Assembly (NCBI GenBank): GCA_012934845.2
Contig: WNNJ02003589.1
Coordinates: forward strand, 159,308-223,307
Direction: 5' to 3'
DNA: 64,000 nucleotides
DNA from: Pomphorhynchus laevis
Lineage: Eukaryota; Acanthocephala; Palaeacanthocephala; Echinorhynchida; Pomphorhynchidae
Shown here: positions 26,101 through 34,600 of the stretch, piece after piece
How positions within the stretch are numbered: the stretch's first letter is position 1
Layout of the letters: the number at the start of each line of letters is the position of its first letter
The notes under the pieces: model-generated
Told to the model about the DNA's origin: nothing
The model's database searches: none
The model's input: the letters and a program-made list of their open reading frames with translations, nothing else
Program-made: the position numbers and the translations under genes

Positions 26101-26385
26101 GTCAATATTTTGTATAATTTAATTTTCAAAACGGATTGCAGAATGATATATTCGCAATATATGTCACTCGATATCCAAAAGTTTTCATTTTTTTTAATAC
26201 TTTGCTAATTTGATTATTAATGAAATCCATAAAAACATTTAAATCTTTTAGAATGTCGCAAAAATGCTTCGCGTGAATTAATTTTCAACGAACCAGGATT
26301 ACTGACACTGACGTTCGATATCAAATTTCAAATATAAAGACAAAATATATGTTGGAAATCAAATAAAATTGTATTTCTTCTAATT
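8080..26385 (+). CDS. micro-exon gene A: predicted secreted protein of about 234-264 aa
   Basis: Read from splice sites and comparison with gene B. One of six alternative first exons joins a 32-nt exon at 10225, then phase-0 exons at 12979, 13314, 13418, 15498, 17981, 18093, (about 18359), 19144, (19464), 22051, 22287, 22498, 23943 and a last exon at 26252 with stop TAA at 26279-26281. An AATAAA lies at 26362-26367. Internal exons are 33-63 nt and multiples of three. The product starts with a signal peptide (hydrophobic IAFTIILLA, cleavage site VHA|K) and has no membrane segment after it, so it should be secreted. Two cysteines (exon 13314, exon 13418) are shared with gene B. Function is not known. 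Weak points are the exons at 12979, 18359 and 19464. Mobile elements fill the introns. Confidence 0.7.
8380..8428 (+). CDS. gene A first exon, copy 2
   Basis: Encodes MITSKSNIAFMIILLA with the same CAG|GTTTGT phase-1 donor. It lies about 300 bp after copy 1, with the same upstream AGCGCC and CGTCCGACAAGAAAC blocks. Confidence 0.7.
8680..8728 (+). CDS. gene A first exon, copy 3
   Basis: Encodes MMTSKSNIAFTIILLA with the same donor. There are two ATGs in a row, so the start could be either Met. Confidence 0.7.
8982..9030 (+). CDS. gene A first exon, copy 4
   Basis: Encodes MMTSKSNIAFMIILLA with the same donor. It has the same upstream blocks as copies 2 and 3. Confidence 0.7.
9287..9332 (+). 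CDS. gene A first exon, copy 5
   Basis: Encodes MSSKSNIAFTIILLA with the same donor. It is one codon shorter than copies 2-4 and so resembles copy 1, which shows two sub-types in the array. Confidence 0.7.
9586..9634 (+). CDS. gene A first exon, copy 6 (nearest to exon 2)
   Basis: Encodes MITSKSNIAFMIILLA, the same peptide as copy 2, with an intact donor. The repeat unit is cut short about 40 bp after the exon. Confidence 0.7.
10225..10256 (+). CDS. gene A exon 2, 32 nt, completes the signal peptide
   Basis: A strong acceptor (long T tract, CATTTAG) and a donor AAG|GTATGT. With the G carried from exon 1 the frame reads E-LFVNNQVHAK. V at -3 and A at -1 before K fit a signal-peptidase site. 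The gene B exon 37216-37247 has the same length and encodes VYVNNQVQAS. Phase changes here from 1 to 0. Confidence 0.8.
10257..12978 (+). other. gene A intron region, no firm exon
   Basis: About 2.7 kb of AT-rich sequence. It holds two short hairpins at about 10465-10540, a PLE terminal-repeat fragment in reverse at about 11400-11625, and an open stretch behind a good acceptor at 11713-11865 described under findings. The ORFs at 10506-10688 and 12375-12569 have no recognisable features. Confidence 0.5.
12979..13029 (+). CDS. gene A candidate exon, 51 nt
   Basis: Lies between acceptor CTTGCAATAAG and donor CTG|GTAGTT. It is open in phase 0 and encodes GPLFMHVNSRRLNDKML. It sits where gene B has its 60-nt exon at 39066, which also follows a TTAAG acceptor, but the lengths differ by three codons and the peptides share little. 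Tentative. Confidence 0.45.
13314..13367 (+). CDS. gene A exon, 54 nt, first conserved cysteine
   Basis: Phase-0 exon encoding ILDDICATAKKFGGEFVG, ending in a consensus GTAAGT donor. It pairs with gene B exon 41174-41227 (VLNDICTAIQSYIDPHLK), which has the same length and the shared L-(D/N)-D-I-C core. The acceptor TGTGTTAAG is weak by itself; the match to B is the main support. Confidence 0.75.
13418..13474 (+). CDS. gene A exon, 57 nt, CNWNGR motif
   Basis: Encodes MFLDGGICNWNGRKDSIKE in phase 0, between acceptor ATTTTAAG and donor GAG|GTAAAA. The gene B counterpart 41272-41328 (PYLDNRMCNWDGRHESVTS) has the same length and keeps LD, CNW and GR. It carries the second conserved cysteine, which may form a disulphide with that of the previous exon. 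It lies only 50 bp after that exon; in B the gap is 44 bp. Confidence 0.8.
13725..15385 (+). repeat. four-copy tandem array of a SINE-like unit, about 360-bp period
   Basis: Units have their cores at about 13998-14060, 14358-14420, 14718-14780 and 15078-15140. Each has a B-box-like word (GGAGTTCGATTACAAGCAGA), then CGTTATCACTCCTAGACGA, two interleaved inverted repeats around ACTCATCAGTAGGGTGAA, and TCGTTTCGGCTGCCTTGTGA. Single copies of the core lie at 30705-30775 and 31090-31155. The array lies in a gene A intron. An 86-codon ORF inside it (13774-14034) is not a gene. Confidence 0.75.
15498..15557 (+). CDS. gene A exon, 60 nt
   Basis: Acceptor AATTTATTTAG and donor GGT|GTAAGT. Only phase 0 is open, encoding TLQMLYNFFENAIIDHPQIG. 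It pairs with gene B 43174-43233 (ILDLLYKLISPKLVRYPQFA): same length, shared L..LY and PQ. Confidence 0.8.
16020..17035 (-). mobile_element. PLE-type terminal repeat set, reverse orientation, in a gene A intron
   Basis: Reverse-complement copies of the blocks seen at 4430-6200 and 7359-7780: ATCAGATCAGCTTACTGAGT, AGGTCATCAGGAAGAACTGC, GTATAATTCTACATTATAGG, TTTCTGACAGAGGTTATAAG and TATACAATTTATATTTATATAACG. No RT or nuclease frame remains. The rest of the 15558-17980 intron is AT-rich, with short GATATTTCG..TT repeats near 17280-17345. Confidence 0.5.
17981..18043 (+). CDS. gene A exon, 63 nt
   Basis: Acceptor CATTTATAG and donor TAC|GTGAGT. Encodes 21 residues beginning AALDVLENRYMNS and ending RDIRPIKY. 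The gene B counterpart 45234-45296 begins AVFEVIEDRYIKG and ends TDIRPIKF, with 11 of 21 identical. This is the best-conserved exon of the pair. Confidence 0.85.
18093..18137 (+). CDS. gene A exon, 45 nt
   Basis: Begins 50 bp after the previous exon. Encodes LAKAGEDSHITLFAK, acceptor AAAATAG, donor AAG|GTATTT. Gene B has a 45-nt exon at the same place (45345-45389, LAKLANDVTFQNNLM), separated from its own 63-nt exon by an equally short intron. Confidence 0.8.
18359..18415 (+). pseudogene. gene A counterpart of gene B exon 47161, doubtful or decayed
   Basis: Exactly 57 nt are open before a GTGAAA donor-like site, for VLIWIYANTSKQMLRVYQQ, at the place where B has its 57-nt exon. The bases before it are AAA. 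The nearest AG puts the exon start one base later (18360), giving 56 nt, which would shift the frame. A longer exon starting at 18330 is also not a multiple of three. The exon may be skipped, may use an unusual acceptor, or may be broken. Confidence 0.35.
18735..18975 (+). repeat. SINE-like repeat R1, copy 2, in a gene A intron
   Basis: Matches 4032-4262 along its length (TTTCAGTGTTTGTGGACATC, ATTGATCTAATACCTGCG, CGACTCGTCTGCTTTATTGG) with scattered differences. Confidence 0.55.
19144..19203 (+). CDS. gene A exon, 60 nt
   Basis: Acceptor TTGATTTTAG and donor CGG|GTAATA. Encodes QFIPLIVTATKGMNNAGIKR. The gene B exon 48632-48691 (EHFILMINSVEDMQHHEIKR) has the same length and the same F-I start and IKR end. 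Confidence 0.75.
19464..19496 (+). CDS. gene A candidate exon, 33 nt
   Basis: A good acceptor (T tract, CACTGCAG) and an acceptable donor CCG|GTCAGT frame an 11-codon phase-0 stretch, NKLLIKLGKTP. No partner was found in gene B, whose matching intron is filled by mobile elements. Confidence 0.4.
19640..21561 (-). mobile_element. 5'-truncated LINE copy, same family as 55.4-59.8 kb
   Basis: Nearly identical to the 3' 1.9 kb of the full-length copy, including its AT-rich 3' untranslated tail. It starts inside the RT domain, just before KDHKAAGLDQLCVEQLK, as expected from incomplete target-primed reverse transcription. Frames present: RT N-part (to 21289), FVDFERAFDTVNRSLL (20986-21171), LYADDLVILVK (20717-20992) and the C-terminal part with a CSLCICVLC zinc-like motif (20002-20730). 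It shares its frame changes with the full copy. It is inserted antisense in a gene A intron. Confidence 0.9.
22051..22110 (+). CDS. gene A exon, 60 nt
   Basis: Acceptor TTATATTTTAG and donor AGG|GTATGT. Encodes SVNLGLTILEAYSQGDPFAR. Gene B 53267-53326 encodes LASIVLNILEAYSQNDVFIK, with ILEAYSQ identical. Confidence 0.85.
22287..22334 (+). CDS. gene A exon, 48 nt
   Basis: Acceptor TATATTTAG and donor ATT|GTGAGT. Encodes NLIMTVNRFSAADSSI. The gene B exon in the same position (53413-53460, EVDVLFTRLPDEQQLQ) has the same length but a poorly conserved sequence. Confidence 0.75.
22498..22539 (+). CDS. gene A exon, 42 nt
   Basis: Acceptor TTCGTTTTAG and donor AGG|GTAAGA. Encodes QSYNDRTYKQVMSR. 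Gene B 60305-60346 encodes QSYNAPNYKPLMRK; QSYN, YK and M are shared and the first 12 bases are identical. Confidence 0.85.
22640..22900. mobile_element. fold-back element, second copy
   Basis: Inverted arms AAAGAATTATTGGAGCTGAATC...TGTTAGCATCTTCAGAAAAT and TTTCTGAAAATGCTAACAGAGG...GCAGCTCTAATTATTC, the same family as 843-1082. A partial extra copy sits inside it. It lies in a gene A intron. Confidence 0.55.
23943..23999 (+). CDS. gene A exon, 57 nt
   Basis: Acceptor TTGTGTTTAG and donor GCG|GTAAGT. Phase 0 encodes VANDFVNSIPNSDVKMKLA. The gene B partner was not found before the window ends. Confidence 0.75.
24085..25400. repeat. R1-type SINE-like repeat pieces flanking the gene A 3' end
   Basis: A partial + copy at 24085-24245 (GCAGTACGCTACATTTTAGT, CCTCATCAGCTACTGATGAA), a - strand copy at 24930-25130 (GGGCTGAAACGTGAAACGTA, AATGAGGTCCATCAACACGG) and a related piece at 25195-25370. 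Copies share GACTTCACAGGTATATCAA and ATTAGGAAACAA blocks. A half fold-back element lies at 24570-24680. The ORF at 24351-24545 crosses these repeats and is not taken as a gene. Confidence 0.5.
26252..26385 (+). CDS. gene A last exon with stop and polyadenylation signal
   Basis: Acceptor AAATCTTTTAG. Phase 0 encodes NVAKMLRVN and then TAA (26279-26281). An AATAAA at 26362-26367 gives a plausible transcript end near 26385. No other exon is evident between 24000 and 26251. Confidence 0.6.
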
Positions 26386-26389
26386 GTTA

Positions 26390-27430
26390 AATTTATCGAA
26401 ATTTATCATAATTTATGCGAATATTTATATTAATGTTTTAAAACATTTATAACATCAGATTGTAAATGTTTACATTATATTCTAGTTAAGCTATCGTAAT
26501 ATTTTTAAATATAATATTAGATTTTCTAATTATATAAACATAATTTATAAATATTTAATATTAAAATTTGATTTGATTATTCATTAATTCAATTAATTCA
26601 AGAGTTTATGGTGTTAAATTACCAAATGTATGTGATGTCGGAAACAAACTGCTATCAGAGAGTACAATAACATTCCGAGTTAGTATATTGATATGATCAT
26701 ATACTGGATGAAGATGATATGAATGGATTTGTTCATGGTTCTGATTTCTATCTGACCAAAAATGTTTTTTTCGCTATGTGACCGAAATGCTTATTGCTTC
26801 CTAATAACTGCATTTAATTATAAAGTCTTGGAACAATAAAGTTTATATGAATATGTTTTTTGTATAAAGCTACTTATAAAATAGTTAGCATACTATTTTA
26901 GATCATCCCATATGATCTAAAATGCATATTACAACATTAAATTGTGCTCAAATTGATCAACAAGGATCCTCCATTTATTGATCAACAACAATCAATAGTG
27001 CCAGTGACACTATAACGATATCTTATTGTAAAGAAAGTAATATATAATGGCTGGTTGAGTAATACCTGACCTTCGTTTATGTATTTGGCATCCACAATGC
27101 GAATTATTAAAGCGAATTATATCTTGTTATCTCAATCATTTTCAATGGCCATCAGTTTCGAAACAGAATTATATGATGTATAATCATCAAATATGTAATT
27201 GTCATATGTAATCATGAAATTAATTAATCATCAAGTTAATTTTCTTGATTCATCGCATAAATGAGTGTCTAAAGATTTAATGAATACACTACAATGTTAA
27301 GTTCCAGCAAGAAGAAAACAAGCTAAAAAACTGATCATAGATAAAAAATATATAATGTCAAGGTTCATCATCCTTGCGTCGGGACATATTAGAAACAGAG
27401 TAATAATAAAAAACTATCATAATAATTCAA
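26390..27430. other. intergenic spacer, no gene seen
   Basis: AT-rich sequence between the predicted 3' end of gene A and the 3' end of the ubiquilin-like sequence, so the two would converge. I see no repeat family or open frame worth reporting. Confidence 0.5.
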
Positions 27431-27437
27431 ATAAAAG

Positions 27438-28480
27438 TCAAGAGTCTTCATAACGTTCTACAGCCATTTTTGCGTCCCCCATAGATGCAGCAAGCGCTTC
27501 AAGATTAGTATCACGGCTATGGAATCCCACTGTCTGCATTTGTACAAGTTCGGATGCATAAAGTTCTTGAGTTTGGTTTGGTTGTTGATTTGTCGGCTGA
27601 TGTTGCTGGGGATGAAGACGATCTAATGGTTGAAACAACGAAGCAGTATAATCTTGATTTGAGTATTGTAAATTTTGAAATACTGTTGTTGCATAAGCTG
27701 TTTGTCTATTGCTTGGTGATCGAATAGAATCCACATCAGATGAAGTAGGTTGACTATTCATTTGATTATCGACTATACCGCTTATATTTGAAGATATCAA
27801 CTGTGAATATACTTGTGGGGATGTGTCCCTAAGACGAATTAGGTTCTGTAGAATTTGTACAATCGTCCTCAATGCTTGAGTATTTGTGCATAGAGCACGA
27901 ATTTCAGGTATTGGCCACTGACTTATAAACTCATGAATTACACGATGTACTTGTTCTCTTTGTCTTTTGTCCTGTATAAATTCATATGTACGCAGCAAAT
28001 TAAGTAGAATACCAGGATCGCGGATAGAATTATCCATGTTTGGGTTAAAACTGGATGCCCGCAACATGTCGATTAACATGCGAGGATTTTCAGCAGCGCC
28101 TACTAATAATTGTTGAGGGTTCATCGTAGAATACCGATTAGTGTTTCGCTTAACGTAGATTGCAAAGGCGACTCTAAACGGTTTGAATTAGATACATATG
28201 ATCTAGACGAATCGACTAAATTAAATGGCAAATGATTTAAAATGGATGCAGATCGATTACTTTGAAACGTAGTATTCTGAGATGCCCCCGGGTTAGGCAA
28301 GAGGTTTGTATTTTCAGTTCCTACTTGACTAGTGTTAGCTGTACTAGATGAGCTAGAATTAGTATTCAGAGGGTTATCGCCAAACTGCTTATGTGCCACA
28401 TTAAGCATTGGTTCTTGAAAATCGCGATAAATTCTCTGTCGAAAATTATATCCGCTCGCTAAACTCTCAAGGTTAATCAT
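27438..28480 (-). pseudogene. ubiquilin-like sequence without ubiquitin-like domain, in two frames
   Basis: Upstream frame (28480-28121, 119 aa): SLASGYNFRQRIYRDFQEPM and AHKQFGDNPL match the ubiquilin stretch that follows the first STI1 repeats. Downstream frame (28124-27438, 228 aa): NPQ-, NPR- and NPN-rich STI1-like repeats, a Gln/Ser-rich linker, and a C-terminal UBA domain (LVQMQTVGFHSRDTNLEALA, then GDAKMAVERYEDS). Ubiquilins carry ubiquitylated proteins to the proteasome: the N-terminal UBL binds the proteasome and the UBA binds ubiquitin. Here the UBL and first STI1 region are absent and the frames overlap only by ATGA, so one shift joins them. A processed or truncated copy, or the 3' part of a spliced gene with a sequence error, would all fit. 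No 3' poly(A) trace is clear. Confidence 0.75.
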
Positions 28481-28689
28481 GTTAAGTTCTGATGTGTATA
28501 AGGTATTTAGCTGGACTGTTTATCAATAACATTAGCTTTTAAGTCGATTTAATGTAGATTTAATCGATTTAATCTAGATACTAACATCAAGTACAAGTTA
28601 GTAAACTCGAGATATTTTGTGTCACGTAAACTCACTTAACAACTTTAGCGTTAAAACACGCATTTACTGAGCAGCAATCAGTTCATTAA

Positions 28690-28715
28690 CGAAAAGTATA
28701 AAACTTACGAGCCTC
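28690..28715 (-). promoter_or_regulatory. possible 5' splice donor upstream of the ubiquilin-like frame
   Basis: On the - strand GAGGCTC|GTAAGT (about 28714-28703) is a consensus donor. The nearest acceptor-like site downstream is ACACATCAG (about 28490), just before AACTTAACATG. A non-coding first exon spliced to the ATG at 28480 is possible, which would make the truncated product a real transcript. This is inference only. Confidence 0.2.
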
Positions 28716-28835
28716 AATCTCCGATTACAAATTCAGTGCAAATGTAATCAAAAAGTATAATCTACTTTAATTTCATGTCAAATATCTCCATACCTAAATC
28801 TGTTTTATAAATCCTCTTCAATTATATGCATTAAC

Positions 28836-29012
28836 AATGATCGAAAATAAATCGAAAGGATTTGATATTGTCAATCAATTAGTAAACGATGTAATTCTTT
28901 GCCGTAGTTCTTCTCCTAGAGTGTTTGCAAACTTACAAGCTCAATCATATGACCATATTCTTGATAGATTTAATTCGAAATACGAAGCGCGTAAATCATA
29001 TTATTTCTGACA
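28836..29012 (+). CDS. unrecognised 58-codon ORF with gene-like composition
   Basis: ATG to TGA, with a balanced codon mix unusual here: FDIVNQLVNDVILCRSSSPR, VFANLQAQSYDHILDRFN, SKYEARKSYYF. It is probably helical, with no signal peptide. A donor-like GCGC|GTAAAT occurs inside it near 28990. It starts about 350 bp from the ubiquilin-like ATG, divergently. I do not recognise the family. It may be an exon of a host gene or a fragment. Confidence 0.35.
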
Positions 29013-30280
29013 ACGCAAAAACTCAACAATATTCCGATGATATATAGTGTGCAAGCTTATTACAAAAGATAATGAGTATACTGGATTATTTTCGATTTAG
29101 ATATCTATAGTTTATCGGTGATTCAAACGGGTCGTCTTCGTACATTCGAAAAGTGACATTTATTTCTAAAATCAAGTTTATAACTTCAAAAATCATATAG
29201 TACCTCAATGTACTGATTATTTAATCTTTTTTATTATGTCACTTTTAAATCATTTTATTGAACATTTTATTTTTAAGTTCTACAAATGACTACTCGACGT
29301 TTTTTCAAATCGAAAATAAAACGCAAGTTTTCAAAAATTTTTGCCATAACAATTAAATAACTTTCTTAATCGTAAATAATAAATGATCGTAAAAATCATT
29401 AAAAGTAATGTTGAATTATGCTTTTCAATGGTAAAAAGTATAATATAAAAATTAAAATACTATAAACGAATACAATGCCATTATAATGTCAATATAATGC
29501 CATTCCCAGCGTTATGTAATTATTAAATTCCCATAATTTCACTTAAAATTATATTTTTATTAAAAATAAATTAAAAATTATTTTGTAACAAATGTTGAGT
29601 CGAATATTTTGAGTTTTATTATTGAATTGATAATGAAGAAAGTTTCACTTGGATAATTGTAACAATTGATGCTGATTGTCACGATTTGTTACTTGTTGCT
29701 CATATTATTTTTATCGTATAAATCAGTTTAGGACATTTCCAAAATGTAGTTTTAAGCCAGTATTATTACAGGTCATAACACTTGCTTGTTTGCCACTTTT
29801 ACGGTCAACTTTTTTGAAGTTTAAAACATTTTATTAATCAAGTTATTAATATAAATGTATAATTTAACTTGATTGCATCTGTGAGCTGAAATAGTTGTTC
29901 AGAAGAACAACTATACGGTCATTGTCCAGCGGGCAGAGATTTTAAAAAGGCAAAAATAAGGAATACTATTTCGGGCCTATTTGAGGGAACCTTAACGACG
30001 TGTACCATAGAAAGATTATTTAAAAAATAGTAAGACAGATCTTGGCTAGGACATGACGCAATGTTCGAGCTAATAAACTCCTGAAAAAGTACACAATGCA
30101 AGTGATAACCGCTACTGGTCTGATTACTAAAATTTTATGGGCAATTGTATAATATTTATTAGTGTATATAAATAAATCCAATTTTTCTTTATTAGTAAAA
30201 ATAAATTCAATTATTCTTTAATAATTTTAAAATTATGTTAACATTTAAATATTATATAATATTCTTCTGATTGTGGCACG
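29013..30280. other. intergenic stretch, no supported gene
   Basis: AT-rich. A less AT-rich island at about 29880-30125 contains a 60-codon - strand ORF (29919-30101) with no recognisable motif and a CATTGTCCAGCGGGC word. I see nothing else. Confidence 0.45.
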
Positions 30281-30284
30281 ACAT

Positions 30285-30570
30285 TATACTAACAGATATT
30301 GTTCCTATTCTTGATACAACAAGACGCTACTAATCAGCCTAGGTGGGTCTCATCAGTTGCTGACCCATGCCTACATCTGAATATCGATACAGACTATTCA
30401 GACGATATTATCGTTTGAATTGCGATACAGACGTCTTGAGTTCGAATCCGATCAGCACCAGTGTATGGACTAAGCAGATAATAAGGGTCCAAACGTGAAA
30501 TGTAGGTATGGGTCAGCAGCTGATTATACCCACCCAGACTGATTAGTAGCGTCCTGCTGTATCAAAAATA
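30285..30570. mobile_element. SINE-derived fold-back with a tRNA B-box-like word
   Basis: Inverted arms GACGCTACTAATCAGCCTAG...CATCAGTTGCTGACCCATGCC and GGTATGGGTCAGCAGCTGAT...CAGACTGATTAGTAGCGTCC. Between them lies GTCTTGAGTTCGAATCCGAT, close to the pol III B box GGTTCGANTCC, and GGGTCCAAACGTGAAATG, as in the R1 repeats. It looks like two SINE copies joined head to head. Confidence 0.55.
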
Positions 30571-30639
30571 GGAATAATACCTTTGAGGATAATATCTTGT
30601 CACAATCAGAAAAATAAATTATAATTATATGAGAATGCT

Positions 30640-31515
30640 TAACAATGTGCTCAGAAAAAGCTAGTAAGTTTTCACTTATTAGCAAACTTCGTTATTACTC
30701 TTAAACGAGATGATGGTAGTCGGAAGCACTCATCAGCATGGTGAACTACTATCAGTGGTTTCGGCTTCCTTATGAAATATTATATAAAATTTTAGATTCA
30801 AATACCAGAATATAAGTCTAGAAATTTGGAAGTGAATACTGACTTGGATTTGAATCTACAATTCTAAATAAACGAAGGCGTTCATCAAAAGATTTCCGGC
30901 GTTTTGACTGAGCAGGCTTCCTGAGAAGCCTGCTCAGTCAAATATAATATAGCCTGCTCAGTATATAATGTTGTTTATATACAACATTATATATAAAGAA
31001 TTATATATAATGCTGTTGCTTCATAGACTGGACTTCGATTCACGACTTTCAGTCACCTTGTCACTTCTAGACGATCACTTCAGCATCTAAATGATGAGTA
31101 CCCGGCAACACTGATCAGTAGAATGAAGTACTCACTGGTCGTTTCGGTTGCCTGTGTGACATTGTGAATGAAAGCGTTTCTTTGCTTAATTGTATGAGGC
31201 TTGCGTTCTCTAAAAGATCGAATTGTTATGCGGACCATCCTTAAGCATTAGCCAGAGGTTGTTGCTGAATTGTCGCTGCACTCGTTGAATCCTTAATGGA
31301 TACGGCATGTATAATGGTAGTGCACGGATGCTCTGAGAAAACAACGGTTTAGGATTTCCTTCGAAATAGGGCATGTATAGAAAATTGTGTAGTTTGGTAA
31401 ACTGGACTTTGATTCACGACTTTAAATCACCATATCATCTTTAGACCACCACTTTAGCACCAAAATTATGGAGTACTCGGCAACACTCAATACGCAATGA
31501 CATTCTATTGTCGCT
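30640..31515 (+). repeat. SINE-like copies with interleaved stems
   Basis: Core copies at 30705-30775 and 31090-31155, and a decayed third near 31400-31510, are related to the array at 13.7-15.4 kb. Each keeps CACT(C/G)ATCAG and TCG/GGTTTCGG between two paired hexamers. Before the second copy, GACTTCGATTCACGAC recalls a B box. A separate hairpin lies at 30900-30960 (CAGGCTTCCTGAGAAGCCTG). Confidence 0.6.
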
Positions 31516-31929
31516 TTCTCACACAAATTGGGCATGACATCCAGTGTAAGTGCCTCGATATACAAAATGCTGTGTCTTACAGTTATTGTTACATCAGGCT
31601 GATAAGGGGGTAGCAGCTGTTAACTTCTAATTATATAGAAAAGGTGCTTCTGATGAGCACCTTTTTAAAATCAATTAAGGTTAATACTAGAGTGTAACAC
31701 TTTCACTTGCAAGTATTCAGACAGCAAATTGATCCGGCAATAAGAAATGTAGTTTGACCTGCCTATGCTTGTTTAAATGTTTTAACTTAGAGAAAGTATT
31801 GAAACGTGAAAAGGCTCCACTACTGTAATTGCGTTACATAGATTATGTGTTTTTAATTTGAGATCAGTTTAATAGCATTCTCCTAAAGCAATCACGTTAT
31901 TCTGCCAAACACCGTATGAACATTGACAA

Positions 31930-34600
31930 AACCACATTTTACGAAGGTTTTGAAATAACCTTGGATAAATATAACACTAGATTTATCATGGTGAGAGATG
32001 GACACCGTCTCCCCCTTTACCTTCGCAAATATTCCTGAAGGTAATGCCTAGAGACTAACAATGTCTGCTTGCAACCCATTCCTGGGGTACAACATCACAT
32101 TCAAATTAATTTCAATCGACAACTTGACCTACCCCTACTGGGGTAATTGTAGGAAGTATGGGCACTGGGCCTCTAACTGCACAGATCGTCACAAATGTGG
32201 GACTTGTGGGATTATTAGTCATGTCACTGATAAATGCAAAGGGCTAACCATCTGCCTGAACTGCGGAAAAATCCACCCTCAGTGGTCCCGCAAGTCCATT
32301 GCTCAATCAAACAATAATCTCATATTTTAATAAAATCTCTGAGCGTTGTTAAGTGGAACTCGGGGAGTGCTTTTGCCCTTAGTCTTTCAACTGGTCGCGA
32401 TGAACACGTCATGGTTCTTCAGGAAGCTAGATATATTCGGTCACCCAGGGCATTACTCGATTTACCGCTATGGATGCTACTATTCACTTTACTCTGAATA
32501 TTACCCCACCTCATTCATCTTCATCTCAAGGTCTTCTAACCTTTGCTAAGAGCCATTTAAGATCATTCCTCTTACTAAACTATTCACGTCCTGACCTGTC
32601 TTGTTTAGCAATAATACTATGTAAAAACGGTAAACACATCAACATAGATAATATCAATATTCGATCAAGGGATATTCCTAAAAGCCGTGAACACCTGGAT
32701 CGGATATTGGGTAACGGCTATGATATGTTACTGAGTGAATTTAACGACAGAACTGGTAGTTGGATTAATGCGGCACTACGCAGAGCCTGGATCGAATATC
32801 TTATTCACAAACCACCGTCCCTATTCAATCATTGCACAACAAACTCTATCCTTGACATATTACTACTTCATGATAAGTAGCTCTTAATGTCGGTCTGTAC
32901 TGAGCAGTTGCGCCAACAACTGTCCTCCTCACATGATATACTCCGTTGGATGTTAAAGGAGGATACGTTGCAGTAGGAATATCCACTTTGATCCTATCAG
33001 AGTGAGCTTATTACATACAGCTGTCCGACTCTTCCTTGTTATAGGAAATGTAAGTCTGATCCGATTTTATTCCTACCTCTCATCGCATGCTATAGCAATC
33101 CTTTCGTCAATCCTTTACATCAATATTAGCCGTAAATGTTTTACCGTAGAAATAGGCAGTCTTTTGTCTTAAAGATCTGTGGCCAATTTCGATTCAAAAT
33201 TTCATAATATCTACGAGAAAGCGCTGGCGCGTAGATAGAAAAAAGGGCTAACGCGCACACGATTATGGATAAGTTCAATATTCCAAACCAATTCCAATTG
33301 AGGGTAATTTAGGAGTAGGGACTTATCAGTTAAAATATCCTGAATTTCAGAAGCCCACTTCTGAATATCTCCAAAACCCATTTGCCACTCTCCAATCGTG
33401 TATGTCAGCTTTTGACACATTTAGAGTAAGGAGGTCGCCATCACTATGTCCTTTCGCAGTGATGGAGAGATTTTTGATTCAAAACGCCGTCATCTCTATT
33501 TACGAATTAGCGCTTTCGTATAAAATCCGCGACCATTTAAGTAGGCGCAATTTAATTCCACATAATTTTCCTGGGTTAGTGAAAGGTCGCTCAATCCATT
33601 CTGCTATCGGTGCAGTGTATCAGATTTTCAGGAAATCAACCATTAGCTTACTGTTGCTGTTTCTCTTTACTTGTCTGCTGCATTCGACCGCATCTCCATT
33701 ACTTTTGTCATATCTTCACTCAGGTCCCTAGGGTTGCCTACGATAATTGTTAAAAGGGTGGATAAATTGCTATATACTAAGCAATTATTTTACGAAGATG
33801 ACCCTGATGCACGTCCGTTCTACCCTATTACAGGTGTGTCTCAAAGATCCACACTCTCATTCTATTTCTTGCTGCCTCCATTGTTCTATTCAAATCCTTT
33901 AAACGTGATTAACATCTAGTGGTATGATAGTTGTATCATCTAGACAACCAGATGGTACATCTAGTTGTTGATGATACCGCAATCTTGTCTTAAGGACATA
34001 GGTGCAAAGATTTAGTCTCGAATATCAATGGTTATAAGATTAAAACACCAATTACCCCTTCCAATCTTCTCCACACTTCATCCAATCACGAGTGGTCGTC
34101 CTCAATGGCACCACTCCACCAAGAAAAAGAGATTAGCAATGTCTTCTCTTTCCTCCATTATGAACAAGCAATCTCTTCAAACCTTTATACAACGAGTAAG
34201 ATACCTGAGGTTTACCATTACGTTAAAATGGACGACCAATCAGACTTAAATAGGTTCAAAAGTGTCCCGAAGAGAGTTAGATGAACTCCGAATCGGGCTT
34301 TTCTGTTGTCATTAAGAAGGAGTGCTCATATGCGCCTTTGGTGCATCTATGCAATTTCGGGTTAGTCTTTTTTCAAGAGGACGTTCTCCAGAACATAAAA
34401 TAAGATTTCTAAAGCTCATCACATTACGACTACCGATTATAGTGTATCTCGATTAAATCCTCGGGTGTGAGAGACCCAGAATGGTATAGTTGGAAGGCGG
34501 TGCGTTAGTGTATAATAATGGGTCCTCATCCCATTGAATTACTAACTGATTAAGAGAGTGCTGAAATTTAACTATGAAACTTGCTTGTTTTTCTGATGTT
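31930..34600 (+). mobile_element. degenerate LINE with CCHC-knuckle ORF1 (Jockey/R1/I-like)
   Basis: In order: an ORF1 remnant with zinc knuckles (32061-32330; GHWASNC, CGTCGIISHVTDKC, CLNCGKIHP), an endonuclease remnant (about 32470-32880; LLSEFNDRTGSW resembles the GDFN motif), and RT remnants (about 33560-33900; AAFDRISITFVISSLRSLGL, then GVSQRSTLSFYFL in place of GxxQGSxLSPxLF). The frame changes many times, so the copy is old. Gag-like CCHC ORF1 with an APE-type endonuclease indicates a Jockey/R1/I-group LINE rather than an LTR element. Its ends are not sharp. Confidence 0.75.

Noticed and set aside
32061-32330. CCHC knuckles as the nucleocapsid of an LTR retroelement
   Set aside because: The following remnants look like an APE-type endonuclease and a non-LTR RT, and no LTRs or protease are seen, so a Jockey/R1/I-type LINE is a better reading.
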